Shown here in pieces: positions 12,037-24,781 of a stretch of 64,000 nt of DNA (the first letter of the stretch is position 1; each line of letters starts with the position of its first letter). The stretch lies in NCBI GenBank assembly GCA_023374025.1, contig SIJG01000006.1:3297691-3361690 (forward strand), given 5' to 3'. The notes below the pieces were generated by a model. That model saw only the letters and a list, made by a program, of their open reading frames with translations, was not told the DNA's origin and did no database searches. The position numbers were made by a program, and so were the translations under genes. The DNA is from Heterodera schachtii (Eukaryota; Nematoda; Chromadorea; Rhabditida; Heteroderidae).

Positions 12037-13156
12037 ATAAATGAAAAGAATACAAACATATATCAAAAATGTGAAGAACTGCAGAAGTTGAAATTTTTAT
12101 TTAAGTGCACAGATAGATTATAATACTAACTAAATATGGTTCATTATATAAATTTAAATATACCACAAAATTTAATGAATTTTAATACAGTTTTACAAAT
12201 GTATTTTTAAATAATTCGTGTGAAATACAACATAACTCGGTGAAAAAATATATATTGCAAATGAAAAATAAATACAAAATAATTATTTAATTATTGATTC
12301 TAAATTGTGGATGGTTTATTATCATTTAATAAAATAACTTCTTAATAAACAACAGATTCAAATTAAAATAACTAAAAAAATATAAGAATTAATTATCATT
12401 TTTCATAGAAAAAATGTAATTTCCAGGAATCATGAAAATACAAAAATAACAAACTTCTTATATAAAATGGTGATATTAAGAGAAAAAAATTTAAATTTAT
12501 AAACATGAACAAATAAATTTTTATTGAATTAACCTTTAAATTTCATATCGAAGGAAGATAATTTTTAGTTAAAGAAAAGAATTTAAACGAAGTTAAATAT
12601 ATAGCTATTAAACGATTTATAAAGTTTTCTTTTTGCCAATATTATCATTTTTTTTGAATACAAAAATATAAAATGAATTCTTTAGTAAAAAATAATAATT
12701 AAGAAATTTTATTTTATACAAATCAAAGAAAATATATTAAATTTTAAACTATGTAGGTAAAAGGAAAATAATTATTTAAATAATTAAATTAATATGGACG
12801 AAAGCTTCCGAAGAGTTAAACTCATCATCATGGTAATAGAAAAAAATAAAACAAGTTTTTAAAAATTCAAGCAGTTAAATAACTATTTAAATTAAAAAAA
12901 TTTACCTTGTTGATGTCAATGCTATAAAGAATTTATATCAAAAACATTTTAATTTATAACAAAGATAAAAGATTAGAGATTGACTAGTTATACTAACAAT
13001 ACACTTTTTCACAAAAATTATCAAATGATAATTATAAATCAAATATGAAGAATAAAATTAAAATGGAATGTCTCAAGGCATTTAATTCCTATCGATAAAT
13101 GGCCTCGCAATTTATTTGAAAAAGGTTTTTAAAAAAGCAATTAATGATTCAAAAAT
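12037..13156. other. A-rich A+T desert
   Basis: No gene seen. It contains the repeat 12,868-12,965, related to 5,080-5,180. The remainder is low-complexity A+T sequence. Confidence 0.5.
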
Positions 13157-13164
13157 ATAAATAT

Positions 13165-13688
13165 TAGAGATCGGTATTTCGAAAAAAGCCTGGACCTGGA
13201 CCTGGATTCCATGTTGGACCTGGACCTGGATTTCCTGGACAAAAATCCAGGAAAATCCAGGTCCAGAAAAAATCCAGGCTCCTCGAGACCTGGATCCAGG
13301 CCTGGACCTGGATTTTTTGAAATTTGTTTTAAAAATCAAAAAAATGTTTCAAAAAATTAATTATTTGCTTAGAAGCATTTAAAAATATCTAATTATTAAT
13401 AATAATGTGTTTTTAAATTTAATAATCTGTTTTTGAAAACTTGAAAAAACATTGGTCACTTGAAAAAATAAATTCTAAAATTTTGTCCAAGAAAATCCAG
13501 GTTTTTTCCGGTTTTGCCTGGACCTGGACCTGGATTTTTTTTCACATTTGACCTGGACATTGATTTCCTGGACAAAAATCCAGGAAAATCCAGGTCCAGG
13601 AAAAATCCAGGTTGCCCAAAAATGGCTTGGACCTGGACCTGGATCCAGGAAAAATCCAGGCCTGGATCCAGGTCCAGGCCGATCTCTA
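13165..13688. mobile_element. hAT-type MITE with reiterated CCTGGA words
   Basis: The terminal inverted repeats are TAGAGATCGG and CCGATCTCTA. The flanking 8-bp duplication ATAAATAT (13,157-13,164 and 13,689-13,696) is exact and fits nTnnnnAn. Both ends are packed with CCTGGACCTGGA and its complement TCCAGGTCCAGG in both orientations, flanking an A+T-rich centre (about 13,320-13,490). At 524 bp it cannot encode a transposase. Small open frames across it are products of the repeated words, not genes. The words may be subterminal transposase-binding sites, which is an inference. Confidence 0.9.
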
Positions 13689-13903
13689 ATAAATATAATT
13701 AATTTATTCTGATGCTCATTATCTTTGAAAACCGAAAACCTGCGCTTTAATAATTATTTAATAAAAAACAATATTTAAACAATTCATGAGTTATTTAAAT
13801 AAAAAGTTGAAAATATTTATAAAATGATTTTAAAAGTTGAAAGCAATATTATTAAAATAAAAATATCAAAGAAAAAATGGAAAAATAAAATATTAGTTTA
13901 AAT

Positions 13904-14094
13904 TGGAGTGCCACGGGACCTGGACCTGGAAGCGGACAACTGAGTACAACTGAGTACCAAGGTCCCGGTTTTGACCGGGACCGGGACTAGTCCCGGTTTT
14001 TTCCCAATTTTCCCAGCCAAATATTCCCGGTTTTTCAAACCGAAAAGGTTCCGGTCCCGAGTTTGCCCAAAATTCCCGGTCCCGTGGCACTCTA
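13904..14094. mobile_element. Small hAT-type MITE with CCCGGT/ACCGGG words
   Basis: A 191-bp element whose left end TGGAGTGCCACGGGACC matches the inverse of its right end GGTCCCGTGGCACTCTA, with one changed base near the left tip. It is flanked by exact 8-bp duplications GTTTAAAT (13,896-13,903 and 14,095-14,102). The interior is GC-rich, with CCCGGT, ACCGGG and GACCGGGACCGGGACTAGTC motifs, and carries a few CCTGGACCTGGA words at the left. It has no coding capacity. Confidence 0.9.
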
Positions 14095-14102
14095 GTTTAA
14101 AT

Positions 14103-17100
14103 AGACTGTGAATTGATGAAAAAGAAAAATTTACAATAATAATATTTTCATCTTAGGATAATCAATAGCTTTCTAAACAGAGGAATAAATACCATTGATT
14201 AGTATAAAATTTAAAAGACAAATAAAACGTATAAAAACACTAACAAATAAATAGGAATTAAACATATGAAAACGTATTAATTAATACCTAAAGGTAAAAA
14301 AGACTAAGAATAAAAATAATGAATTGAATAAATCAATTAAGACATCAAAAAATTTAAGATTATAAAAATAAAAAATTTTATTGACTAAAATAATCGAATT
14401 TTTACAACAAAAAGTAAGTGTTTTCGTTTATATATTGATAATGAAAATCTTCAAGTAATTAAATACTTAGTTCTTAAACAAAATAAAAGATTAATGGTAA
14501 ATGGAAATGTTTGTAAAAAGCGCCTTGAAGAAAATTATTGAATATTATAGTTTGTGCTATTCTTTTCTATTTTTTACAATTTGGTTTTTTATAATGTATA
14601 ATTTTATTTTTAACCTATTAAAATATTTATCAATATTAAAATAAAACAATTATTAAAAAAATAAACTATGCTACAAAATTAACAAAAATAAAAGTAATTT
14701 AAAAAGAAAAAGTAAAAATAAAAAGCTAGAAAAAATTAATACAATTAGATTAAATCATAAACGTAAGAATCAGTCCTTTTATTCATTAAACAGGACTGGA
14801 GCTAGAGCCTTTCCGATTTCTTTATTTCAAATAAAAAATAGTTACAATATTGATAATACATTATTAATTACTTATCGAACAACTCAAGACAATTAATTTT
14901 TCATTGAAGAGATGTATTTAGAAGAAATAGATAAAACAAAAAATAATAAAATCATGTCTTAGAATTGAATAAATAAGAATTATATAAAATTAATAAAAAA
15001 CAAAATCATTTTTGCATAATTTTTTCATTAAATAAATATGTAAAAGGGATACTAAAAATATATATGTAAATAATTTTATTTCTCAAAATTAATTATAATG
15101 AAAAAATTAAAAATTGACTTACTGTATATTTTTTTTAAAAATGTTTTTGCTAATGTAAAAATAATTTTAAAAGAAAATGTAAAAGCAGATTCACTTTTAC
15201 CATTTGAAAGTGAAGGAACGATAAAAATGAGTTAAACTTAGAACACATTTAAAATATTTAAAATGAGAAAAATATTAAAAATTTAAAGATATAATTAAAA
15301 CGTTACCCATATGAACATTTGAAGAAATGAATAAAAAAGTTTAAATTAATAGTGTCATTTAATTCATAAAAAATATATAAAAGCTAAACGAACATAAATG
15401 TATTAAAAAAACACTGACAAAAATTCCTTAACATTTTTTAAAAATAAGAAAAACTAAAATTAATTATGATTACTCATATAATTTGTCTGAATGCTTCTCC
15501 ATAATGATAAAAGAATTAAAAAAAAATAACATTACTAATAAAATTAATTTCTTTTAAATTTAAATTTATATAATAGAAGTTTTTCGTCACACAGTTTTTA
15601 AACGCGAATTACTGGACACAGAAATTATCAAAAATATAAAAAAATCAGTAAAAATTATAAAATTTACTCACTTATCATTAAAAATCACTGAATAATATCA
15701 AAATGCTATAAAAATACAATTTTTGAAATACTTTTTCAACTTATGACGAAGCTATGAAAGAAAAAGTTAAACAATTTATTCAATAAACAATATTTTGTAT
15801 TCTAGTCAACAACACTATTTTTATATAAGGATATAATTTTATTACTAAGAAAAAATAATTATTACAATAAGAAATATAACATTTTTAAAGATAAATAAGA
15901 TTTAAACGGCTACAGGAAAAATGATTAACAAATATTATTTTTAACCGTGCCTTATATTTGGATGCATTAGACATTGAGGTATGCTCAAAAAATGAAAAAT
16001 GGTAATGAAAAACGTGAAAATTTAATTACAAAATTTATAAAGTTATAAAAAAGCTCAAATTAAAATATTTAAAAAAAACGTAAATCAAGAAAAATTTTTT
16101 ATTAATGCCTCTGCGATAATGATAAAATAGCTTTTTAAAAATCAACAAAAAAGAAAAAAATTAGCATAATTAAATAACATTTTGTTTGTCCATCTCATGG
16201 AAGTCGCGAGCGCAAGAAAATAAAACAATATCAAATAGCGAGCATATGGAATTTATTCAAGTAAATATGCTTTTAAAGCAAACATAATAAACAAACACAA
16301 GCAAAAATATTTTTAAAATTAGTTTTGACGAATGAAGGAGAAAAAAAAAAATTATTTTTATAAATCCTTTATCGATCTTTCAATTAATATTCAAGAAAGT
16401 ACAAGAATTTATGATGAAAAAAATATTAAAGTATAATCAAATTCGAAAAATATGATAAAATAAAATATTTATTAATATTAAGTAAAAACAAGATGAGTAA
16501 TTGAACATTAAAAATAATACTAGTTCAATAACAATTCTTTTACTCATAATAAATTTAAATGACTTTGTGCCCGTCAAGAGAAATAAAATTATAGCTAAAT
16601 GATATTAGCAAATTTAATGAAACGGAAAATTCATAAAATAATAATTTCGATGATTTTATATTATAAAAAATGATGTACTTATGAAATATATAAATAAAAT
16701 TATCTTTTAAGCTTAAATTAAATTTTTTTATAAATTCAAATGAAGGATAGCTCATTTTATTTTTATTTGGGGCAAAACCTCAACGATTGGAAATCTTAAG
16801 AAATAAAAAGTTTTCATTAAAACAATTTTGTGCCGAACGCTCCAGGAAGTACCAATTTAATTAAATTATTCCGATAACTAAAAACACCGCATTTTATAAA
16901 ACACTAATGAAATATTGAAGATGAAATAAATGTAAATTAAACAATTTGGTATATACAATTTTTATTAAAATCAAATTGAGGATATCAATCAATTACGCTT
17001 GTACGAACATATAAAACTGAACAATATTCGCTTTAATAATACTTGAAAACAAAAGAAAATTAATAAACTCACTCACAAGATTTAGAAAACGTGCCTACCA

Positions 17101-17790
17101 GGTCTTGAAGCTTATATGAACAAAACTGTTTTAAAAATATATATATATATTAAATCTAAATAAAAGTTAATTTTTCATTGAGATTAGAACCAAAATATAA
17201 TATTTTAAAATTGGACTAAATAATTAACTGCGAGACCAAATTGTATTGCGAATAACTGACAAAATTCAATCACACAATTTTATTGAAACCCGTACTTGGT
17301 ATAAATTTTAAATAACTAGTTCACCAAAATAAAAAGACTTTAAAAAATATACATTTAATGTCTTGCTATTAATATGCAAAACTAAATTTAATACCTAAAA
17401 AAATAAATCTTTTCAATTACTGAATCCATTTGAAAAGAGAGGAAATGAAAAATCAAATAAATTGTTAATCTTTAACTACTAAATTTTTAAAATAATTAAC
17501 TCAATTTATTATATTATCACAGATAAATTTTCGAAGGCAAAAAAAAACCAAAATGAAATATTTAAAAACAATAAAGAACGCTAAGAAAAAAAAAACACTT
17601 TACATCAAAAATAATGATTTAATTAACAAGGTATCAATTGATGCAGAGAAACTAACAAAATAATGATAAATAGTCATTAAAATATTATCCATTGTTAAAT
17701 TATTAATTTCCCAAAAATGTAAAAAATTTCAACTAAAATATTAATTAGATTTTTACTAAAAAACAGAAAATAAAAAGACAAAGTCAAAAA
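14103..17790. other. A-rich A+T desert with scattered small motifs
   Basis: No gene is supported. Short pockets occur at 14,770-14,830, 16,190-16,240 and 17,085-17,110. Two related cores occur at 15,489-15,519 (ATGCTTCTCCATAATGATAA) and 16,101-16,130 (ATGCCTCTGCGATAATGATA). A TA-dinucleotide run lies at about 17,139. Confidence 0.45.
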
Positions 17791-17798
17791 GTTATCAT

Positions 17799-18205
17799 TA
17801 GGACGTGTAATTTATTTTTTTCCTGGACTATTGGAGGCCTGAAACGCACGAAAAACATGTTTTTAGCTTGGTTTGAAGCTTCTAGGATTTATTTCTATAT
17901 CCATTTTTTCCATATTTTTCCATATTTCGCGATTTATGTCCATATTTCCATATTTTTCCATATTTTGGCATTTTTATCCATATTTTATGTCCATATTTTG
18001 GCATTTTTTCAAAAAATCTCTATTAGAACGGCCCCTATCAGCTAAATTGGGATTTTTGACCCGAAAGATTGGAAAATTTTTCAGAAAAAACTTTTTTTTG
18101 TCAAAATTTAATCGAAACTATTGTATAAATTTCAAAATTTTGCGATGTTGTCCATATTTTATCGCCATATTTTGTGATTTTATATCCATATAATTACACG
18201 CCCTA
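17799..18205. mobile_element. hAT-type MITE with reiterated CCATATTTT words
   Basis: Ends are TAGGACGTGTAAT and ATTACACGCCCTA, inverted with one mismatch. The 8-bp flanks GTTATCAT (17,791-17,798) and ATTATCAT (18,206-18,213) differ at one base and both fit nTnnnnAn, so this insertion is older than the two at 13-14 kb. The left half repeats TCCATATTTT many times and the right end carries further copies. It is 407 bp with no transposase; the open frames crossing it are repeat artefacts. Confidence 0.8.
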
Positions 18206-18213
18206 ATTATCAT

Positions 18214-21200
18214 CCAATTATGGGTAAAACTAAAAATGAGAAAAGAAAGAAATAGTGTAAATTTGCAAGAATTATGGCAATTATAAAATATAAGTTCATA
18301 AAGAAAAATGAAGAAATTAAGACGGAAACTGATCTTTAGAAAACTTTTATTTTTGATAATATTGCACACCATAAGAATTAAAAAATGAATAAAATTTCAA
18401 AGTAATAAAAAAATGAAATTTCGCACAAAGAAAACAATCAATTCTGCACTCTTCATGCAAGAATTAAAAAAAAATTAAAGAACCATTTTTAAGTATTAAA
18501 TTATTTATAAATCACATGAAAAAAGATGAATAAAAATATAAAATAAATTAAAATACCTTTTTATAGAAAAGTATTTACGCTCATCCAAAATACAATAGTA
18601 AACAATATTCTTAACATTTTTTAAAATTATCAATTAATTATTCTTTCATTATAAAACTGATATTCTTGATAAAAATATTTATTGAAAAAAACAATTGGCG
18701 GAAGATTATATTGCTTCTGCGAATATGATTGTAATATTCTGATAAAAAAATACGGAAAACTAAAAATAAAGAATGAAAATAGTATGTGAAATTGTTTTAA
18801 TTAAGTGAAAATTATGAAATATAATTTTATTAATAAGTCCGAGGAGATTACCAATGTGAAGTAAAATTGAGAAAAATTTAGAAAGAAAATTTGGGAAAAC
18901 AAATTTAATGATTGATTTGGAACATTAAATTTTCTTTTTAATACATTTTCCTTTTTGTATGAATTAAAAATGTTAATACATATTATAATATGCTAAAAGT
19001 TAGCATTTAAATGAAATAAGAATACTGCTAAGGAAATGGTTTTAAATAATAAAAAAGTAGAAAATGTAAAAATAACAGACAAGGTAATAATAACATACAT
19101 TTGTACTTCAAATTAGGAAATTGCTTAAACTAAAAAATTTTATATCAATCAAGCAACAAAGACACATGGAAAACTTATAAAATCTATATTAATAAATGAC
19201 AAAATAAAGGCAAAGGCAAAAGTTAATTAAAGAAAATCAATGATTAGCAAGCAATTAAGAAAGGAAAACCGGTAATGTATTGAATGGAGTTTAAGATAAT
19301 GCCGAACACATTAGGCACGATATGATGAGAAAAATTAGTAAAAATAAATAAAGAGTGATGGTATCAGCCAGAATTTTCTCAATCAAAATACATAAAGAAA
19401 ATAATTTTTTACAAATATTTATTATAAATCAAATTTAAATATGATACAATAAACAATAATTTCATTGAACAAAGTTGAAAGAGCATTTTTAAGGTATTTT
19501 TGTGATAATTTCTTATAAATATAAATTAATTGAAGAGCAGCCAGAAAATCTGATCTGAGAGGCTTCACATACACAACGCGATATTAAATGAAATAGGTTA
19601 AATAAAATCATAATAAATGCAAAATCTTCGAGAAAAAAATTAAATTTCTGGACGCAGTTGACAATGTCATCGGAAAATGTCCAATCTGCATTGAATCACT
19701 ATTATTTTTGGAACATAAAGGTGCTGATAACCAAGTAAAAATAAAATTTAAAATAATGAACATTAAAACTATTACTAAATTTAAATTAATATACGCAAAA
19801 GCCGAAAAAAGTAAAAACACTATAAAATTAACATGAAGTGCTTGAAAAACCTTATTAATGAAATCAAATCTTATTGAATTAATATAAATACATAAATAAA
19901 AAGGATATAAAAACAAAAACAATAAATTAATTTAGCCTTTGAAATTTAAATATTATTAAATTTTTAGTAGTAACAATTTAAATTACTTTTTAAGAAACAT
20001 TAATTACTTTAATTTTTTAAATAAATAATCTTAATTTTTTTCTAACATTTGACAAACTAATTTTTCTTTATAAATTCATAAATTTATCAAAGAATTTAAA
20101 TATCTCACTATTTAATAATAACCAAAGAAATAATTATTAATATAACAATGTAAAATCCTTATTGAGAATAAGTGCAAAGCCGCATTATGGACATTTTCGG
20201 ACGGAGACTTGCGAACGTATATTTCGTACAATTTAGGGAAAAAAACAAAAAAAATTTGGTAAAATTTTTTTTGAAAGTATGGAATGGAGACTGCAAAACT
20301 AATTAAAACTTTTTTTTTTGGGTTTTAAAGCTTAATATTTTATTTTTACATTTCTAAGAAATTAATTTCTCTGCTGATATTTTTAGTGATTAAAGTAAAG
20401 TTGGTCCCCAACATCGGTGAAGTGTCAGGGAAAGCATTTCGAGGACCCCAAAAATTTCAAAAAAGGAATTTTAAATGATTAAATGGCAAAAAAGCATTTT
20501 AAGCTCGATTATGATAAAATTTGACCCAGAATGAAATACTATCAGAAAATTAATTACAATGGCAAATTGGCTCAATTATTATGGAGTATACTTAAAAATT
20601 TATAATTTTTATTTCAAGAAAATCTGTATAAAAATTCACAAATAATAACTGAATTTAATGGTTTATTTTTTAAAATTAAATTCAAAACAATGAATAATTC
20701 AATTAATAAAATAATATAAACACTTGAATAGTCGATCAAAATTATCAAATAAAGAAGAAAAATAAGGATTTAATTAAAGCCCGGCAATTTTTGGAAAAAT
20801 TTGATTGAAATTCAATAAAAAACATTTAACATGAAGTTTTGATAAAAAAATGTTTTCTTTTAATTAAATGATAAATATTTTATTAAAAAAAGAATATTAC
20901 CTAATTGAAAATATTCTTAAACAATTAAAAAACATTTTGTAATAAATTTTGCTAATACACAAATTAAGAATGAGAAGCAATAAGGAAATAAAAATAATAA
21001 ATTAATTAATATTAAAATCAAAGTTTTCTATTAACAGGGAACAAAATAAACTTAATTTTAACTGGAGTACAATAATATTTCACATTTGGATTAAAATATT
21101 AGAGCTTAAACAAACTATAGAACTTAAGATAATAAATTAACCAACATCTAAAATCAAATAAGAGCAAATGATAAAACAAAAAATTATTATAATTTATTTA

Positions 21201-22565
21201 ATAATAAATTGATTAAATTTCTATCAAATACTAATCATTTTATTTACTTAAGATTATAAATTTAAGTAATTGTAAAGTAGATGAATATAACAAAACTTTA
21301 CAGAACTACGAGATATATTATACCATTTATTTGATTGTTATTTATACAAAGTCATAACAAAATTAAAAAAAAAATTTAAAGAGGAAAAATTATTAATAAT
21401 GAAAAATTTTACAAAAGAAAAAAATTGAAAAAATTTTTTTACTTAATGTTATCATAAAGAATGTAAACAAAAGTTAGTTATTTTTTATATGTAGTACAAT
21501 CCACCAAACTTTTAGTAATTTAAATATTAATTACATAAATACATAAAAAATAAGTTTCACTTAATGTGAAAATTACGATTTAATTTTGTAAAACAACACA
21601 CAAGATTAAATAATAACTTTTTTAAACGGAAAAGAGATTTTTGGCAAGAAGAAAAATCGCACCGAAAATCCCGTTGAACTTATTAGATTAATAAACACAA
21701 ACAATGTTGAAATTTTTTGCAAATTTTTTTAAATTCATATAAAAATCCATTCCATAAAGAAGGACAATTATTAAGAAATCGCTGTAAAGATGGAAACAAG
21801 AATTTTAATTTGTTAATTAAATTTAAAAAAATGGAAATGCCTTTAAAATGTAACAAATAGTATAAGCCTGGCAAATGAATAAAATTTTAAAGATATTTTA
21901 ACAAAATAATGTTCACAAATACAACTACTACTAATAATAATAATTTATAATTTGTCCAATATCTTGAATAATAAATTCAATCAAATAATGAAAAATTAAT
22001 TTCATTTTCTGTTAAAGCTATAGCAATAAATATATAAAAAATTATTTGCAACACTCGAGCTTTGTCAATATAAGTTCTGGAATTACGAGATGAGGCTATT
22101 TTTTACTAATATATTATAAATTATAAAACAGGTAAAATAATTAAAAAATTTTAATCTTCACTTTAAGAGTTGTTTGGATTTGGTTAAAGCTTTTATTGAC
22201 AACTCCAAGGAAAAATTTAATGGAACAAAGAAGAATGAAATTGATATTATTATGCAAATTTGAATTCATAAAACTAAATTAAAAATCATTATTTTTGAAA
22301 ATAACATAAAATACTTTATGCAAAATACATAAATTAACCAAAAAAAAGGCAAAAGAATGTCATTTCATTGTTATGTATTACAATTTATGTTAATTTAAAC
22401 GAAGGACTTCTTCATGGAATCAATCCATGTGATTGAGACATTTATATATAACTTTAAAAAATTTAGAGAAAAAACTATAGAAAAATATTAATGTGAATAT
22501 AGAAAATATAGCAATAAAATAAATAAACTTTCAAATAAATCAATTTTTATTGGTAATTATTAAAA
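18214..22565. other. A-rich A+T desert with pockets
   Basis: No complete gene. Pockets: 18,706-18,735 (TTGCTTCTGCGAATATGATT, like the cores at 15,489 and 16,101); 19,540-19,580; the exon-like stretch 19,608-19,723 listed separately; 20,180-20,230 with TTTTCGGACGGAGACTTGCG; and 20,400-20,455 with GGTCCCCAACATCGGTGAAG. The last two look like repeat fragments but have no partner in the window. Confidence 0.4.
19608..19723 (-). CDS. Possible terminal exon, unidentified
   Basis: On the minus strand a T-rich tract ends in GGTTATCAG, a strong-looking 3' splice site, just before 19,723. The frame then reads PLCSKNNSDSMQIGHFPMT and continues to TGA at 19,608-19,610. The pocket at 19,645-19,735 is GC-richer than its surroundings. 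The opposite strand is also open here (with a CPIC motif), so coding strand and status are uncertain. It sits in an A-rich domain, as expected if introns are T-rich on the sense strand. Confidence 0.2.
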
Positions 22566-22751
22566 ATGAAAGACACTAGAAATGAAACTATAGCTAAAAC
22601 AATTTTAACTTTAATCAAAAGCGATACCAGAAAGCAAAATAAAGACAACTACGATGAATTTAAATGCTTAAAAAATGCAAGCTCGTTTGTTTCTGACCTA
22701 AATACACCGAAAAATACCGAATTATGCAAAAAATTGATATCTGAAAAATAA
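22566..22751 (+). CDS. Possible small protein or exon, 61 codons, unidentified
   Basis: An ATG-initiated frame shortly after an upstream in-frame stop encodes a peptide of varied, charged composition (Asp, Glu, Lys, Thr, Ser, Cys), unlike the Phe/Ile/Tyr-rich chance peptides around it. It contains NYDEFKCLKNASSF and ends ELCKKLISEK. It has no signal peptide or membrane segment. It lies beside the A-rich to T-rich switch near 22.9 kb. Frames of this length are expected by chance in 64 kb of such DNA, so only composition supports it. Confidence 0.25.
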   Translation: MKDTRNETIAKTILTLIKSDTRKQNKDNYDEFKCLKNASSFVSDLNTPKNTELCKKLISEK

Positions 22752-23650
22752 AGATTGCTTATAAAATTTTGAATATGTTTCCGAAAATATGAACTCATGT
22801 ATAAATGAGAACTAAAAAATAAGTTTTAATATATTTCGTTGTTTTAAAATGCAATCTAAATATATGCTTATTAAATAAGTAATTTTCTATATATTTTCAT
22901 CCATAAATATATTATAAATAATTCGTAGATTATTTTCTAAACAAAATATTATGTCGAAAAAATTAATAGATAACAAAATTTCTAAAAATAAAGATAACAT
23001 ATTAATATTAAAAAATATTTTTATTTACAGTAATAATAATTTAAATACATTTATAAGAGTTTAATGCATTGGGTCGCCACCTAAACATTTATGGAATTGA
23101 TTAGGTTATTTTGTTTAAATTTTTGTTCAATCATTTAAAAATTTGATGGATAAGAATATTTTTAATTTCTTTCTTACAAATTATTACAAAACACATCGTA
23201 TGTCCTTTCATTTCTAATAATTAATTTTTCACTAATTAATGTCACTTTTATTTTTATTTTTTGATTTGTTTTATTAATTTTGATTAATTAATTATATTGT
23301 CCAATGCTTCTGTAAATCATTTTTCTTTCACGGACTTTTGTGTCTTAAATATTTTCTTTTCACACTTTTTCAGATTCAAAATTTATTTGATTTATTTTTG
23401 TAAATTAATTTATGAAATTTTTTGTCATGCATTATTTGTTTTTGAAGCTTTTTTTATTCGAATAAATATGAATAAGTTCATGTTCATTATGGTTGACCTT
23501 TATATTAAAATTTATAGCACACGTATATTATATTAAGAAATAAAATGGTAAAATCTATCAAATTATTATTATTTTTTGAAGTTCGCATATTTGAAAAACT
23601 TTAACATTCCGTGAATTTATTATGTGAATTATTACTTTGCATATTTTTTA

Positions 23651-23699
23651 ATGAAGAATTATCAACTGTTCACCATCGCTGTAGGTGCGAGCTGTGAAG
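23651..23699 (+). CDS. Possible first coding exon, unidentified
   Basis: An ATG follows T-rich DNA and opens a 16-codon stretch (MKNYQLFTIAVGASCE) ending GTGAAG directly before GTAAGC, a near-consensus 5' splice site. The pocket is clearly richer in G+C than its flanks. It lies some 700 bases inside the T-rich domain, where a rightward gene could begin. Without splicing the frame runs to TGA at 23,780-23,782. No family can be named from so short a stretch. Confidence 0.25.
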
Positions 23700-24469
23700 G
23701 TAAGCATTGCCGCGGCGTTTACCACCATATTTGTGTCCATATACTACTCATTATATTTGAATTATTAATAAAAATTCTTTGAATTAAATAATTTTGATCT
23801 AGAGATTTTCGGTATTTCCAAATTTTTTTATTTTAATATTTATTTCTCTCCTAATATGAGATTTTATTTTATTTTTATTTAAATTTATATTTTAATTAAA
23901 TACTAGTTCTTCTTTATGCCTTTTTTTTATCATGAGAGCTGGTCTGCTGCATTTTTTGTTTTTTTATAGTTAGCCTTTGTGAATTAGTTAATTAAAATAA
24001 ATCTTTTAAAGAAAATGAAGAATGCTATGTTTATTAATTTTGAATTTTTAATTTCACAATAAAATTTTGCTTCATTTCTTATTGTATTTAAAGATTGAAT
24101 AAGCAAATATTCGACGTAATTTTTAAGTGTTTTTTATAGTTATTTTTTATTTTGTGAATTCACATTTTTAAATGTGATGAAATTTTTAGTAAAACAAAAA
24201 ACAAAAAAAACTGACATAAATTATAAATTTGATCAAATTCTTCTTTCTCCATTTTTTCATTTTTATTTGTAAAGCATTGATATTTTAAAATCTAATGCCC
24301 TGATTTTATTAAGTAATTTTTTATCGTTATTTAAATCACAATATAAATTTAAATGTTGACAATAATATTGAAAATTAGTCCTTTAGATTATTATTTATTT
24401 TTAAATTTTTTTACTCATAAATAATCTTCTATTTTTTTATTATTTCTAATATTCTTTAAATTTAAATGA

Positions 24470-24781
24470 AATTTTATAGTTTCATATTAAATTAATAGAC
24501 CAAAATTTTTAATTTTCTCCTGGGTATTTGTTTTTAGGTAATTATTATTTTGTATTTTTTTTTAAATAAACGTTCATAAGATATATTTTATTTTTTAAAG
24601 CAACTCACGCTCTCCGCGCAAGTTTAATATTAGGCCTAAAATAATTTCCTTTCCTTATGTTATAAATTTTAGCAGCAATTTTAAAGTCTTTTAATTAGTT
24701 ACAATTTATTTTGTCCAAATAAATGAAACATTTCTTTTTTTATTTGACTTCCGAGCTAGAAATTTAAAATTTATTTCATTT
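24470..24781. repeat. Dispersed repeat, partner at 28,538-28,725
   Basis: Shared segments include AATAGACCAAAATTTTTAAT with CCTGGGTATTT, then TTTTAGCAGCAATTTTAAAG and TTCCGAGCTAGAAATTTAAA, in the same order and orientation as in the partner. This copy has roughly 100 extra bases (about 24,535-24,652), including a small GC pocket at 24,601-24,622, which the partner lacks. Confidence 0.6.

Noticed and set aside
13112..14090. Open frames rich in Pro/Gly/Ser/Arg at 13,112-13,339, 13,514-13,702 and 13,893-14,090
   Set aside because: They are translations of the reiterated CCTGGA and CCCGGT words inside MITEs.
17857..18193. Overlapping Phe/Ile/His-rich frames
   Set aside because: They arise from TCCATATTTT repeats in the 17,799-18,205 MITE.
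19645..19735. Plus-strand reading with a CPIC motif as a RING-type zinc finger exon
   Set aside because: Only one Cys pair is present, and the minus strand has a better splice acceptor; the evidence is too thin to assign.
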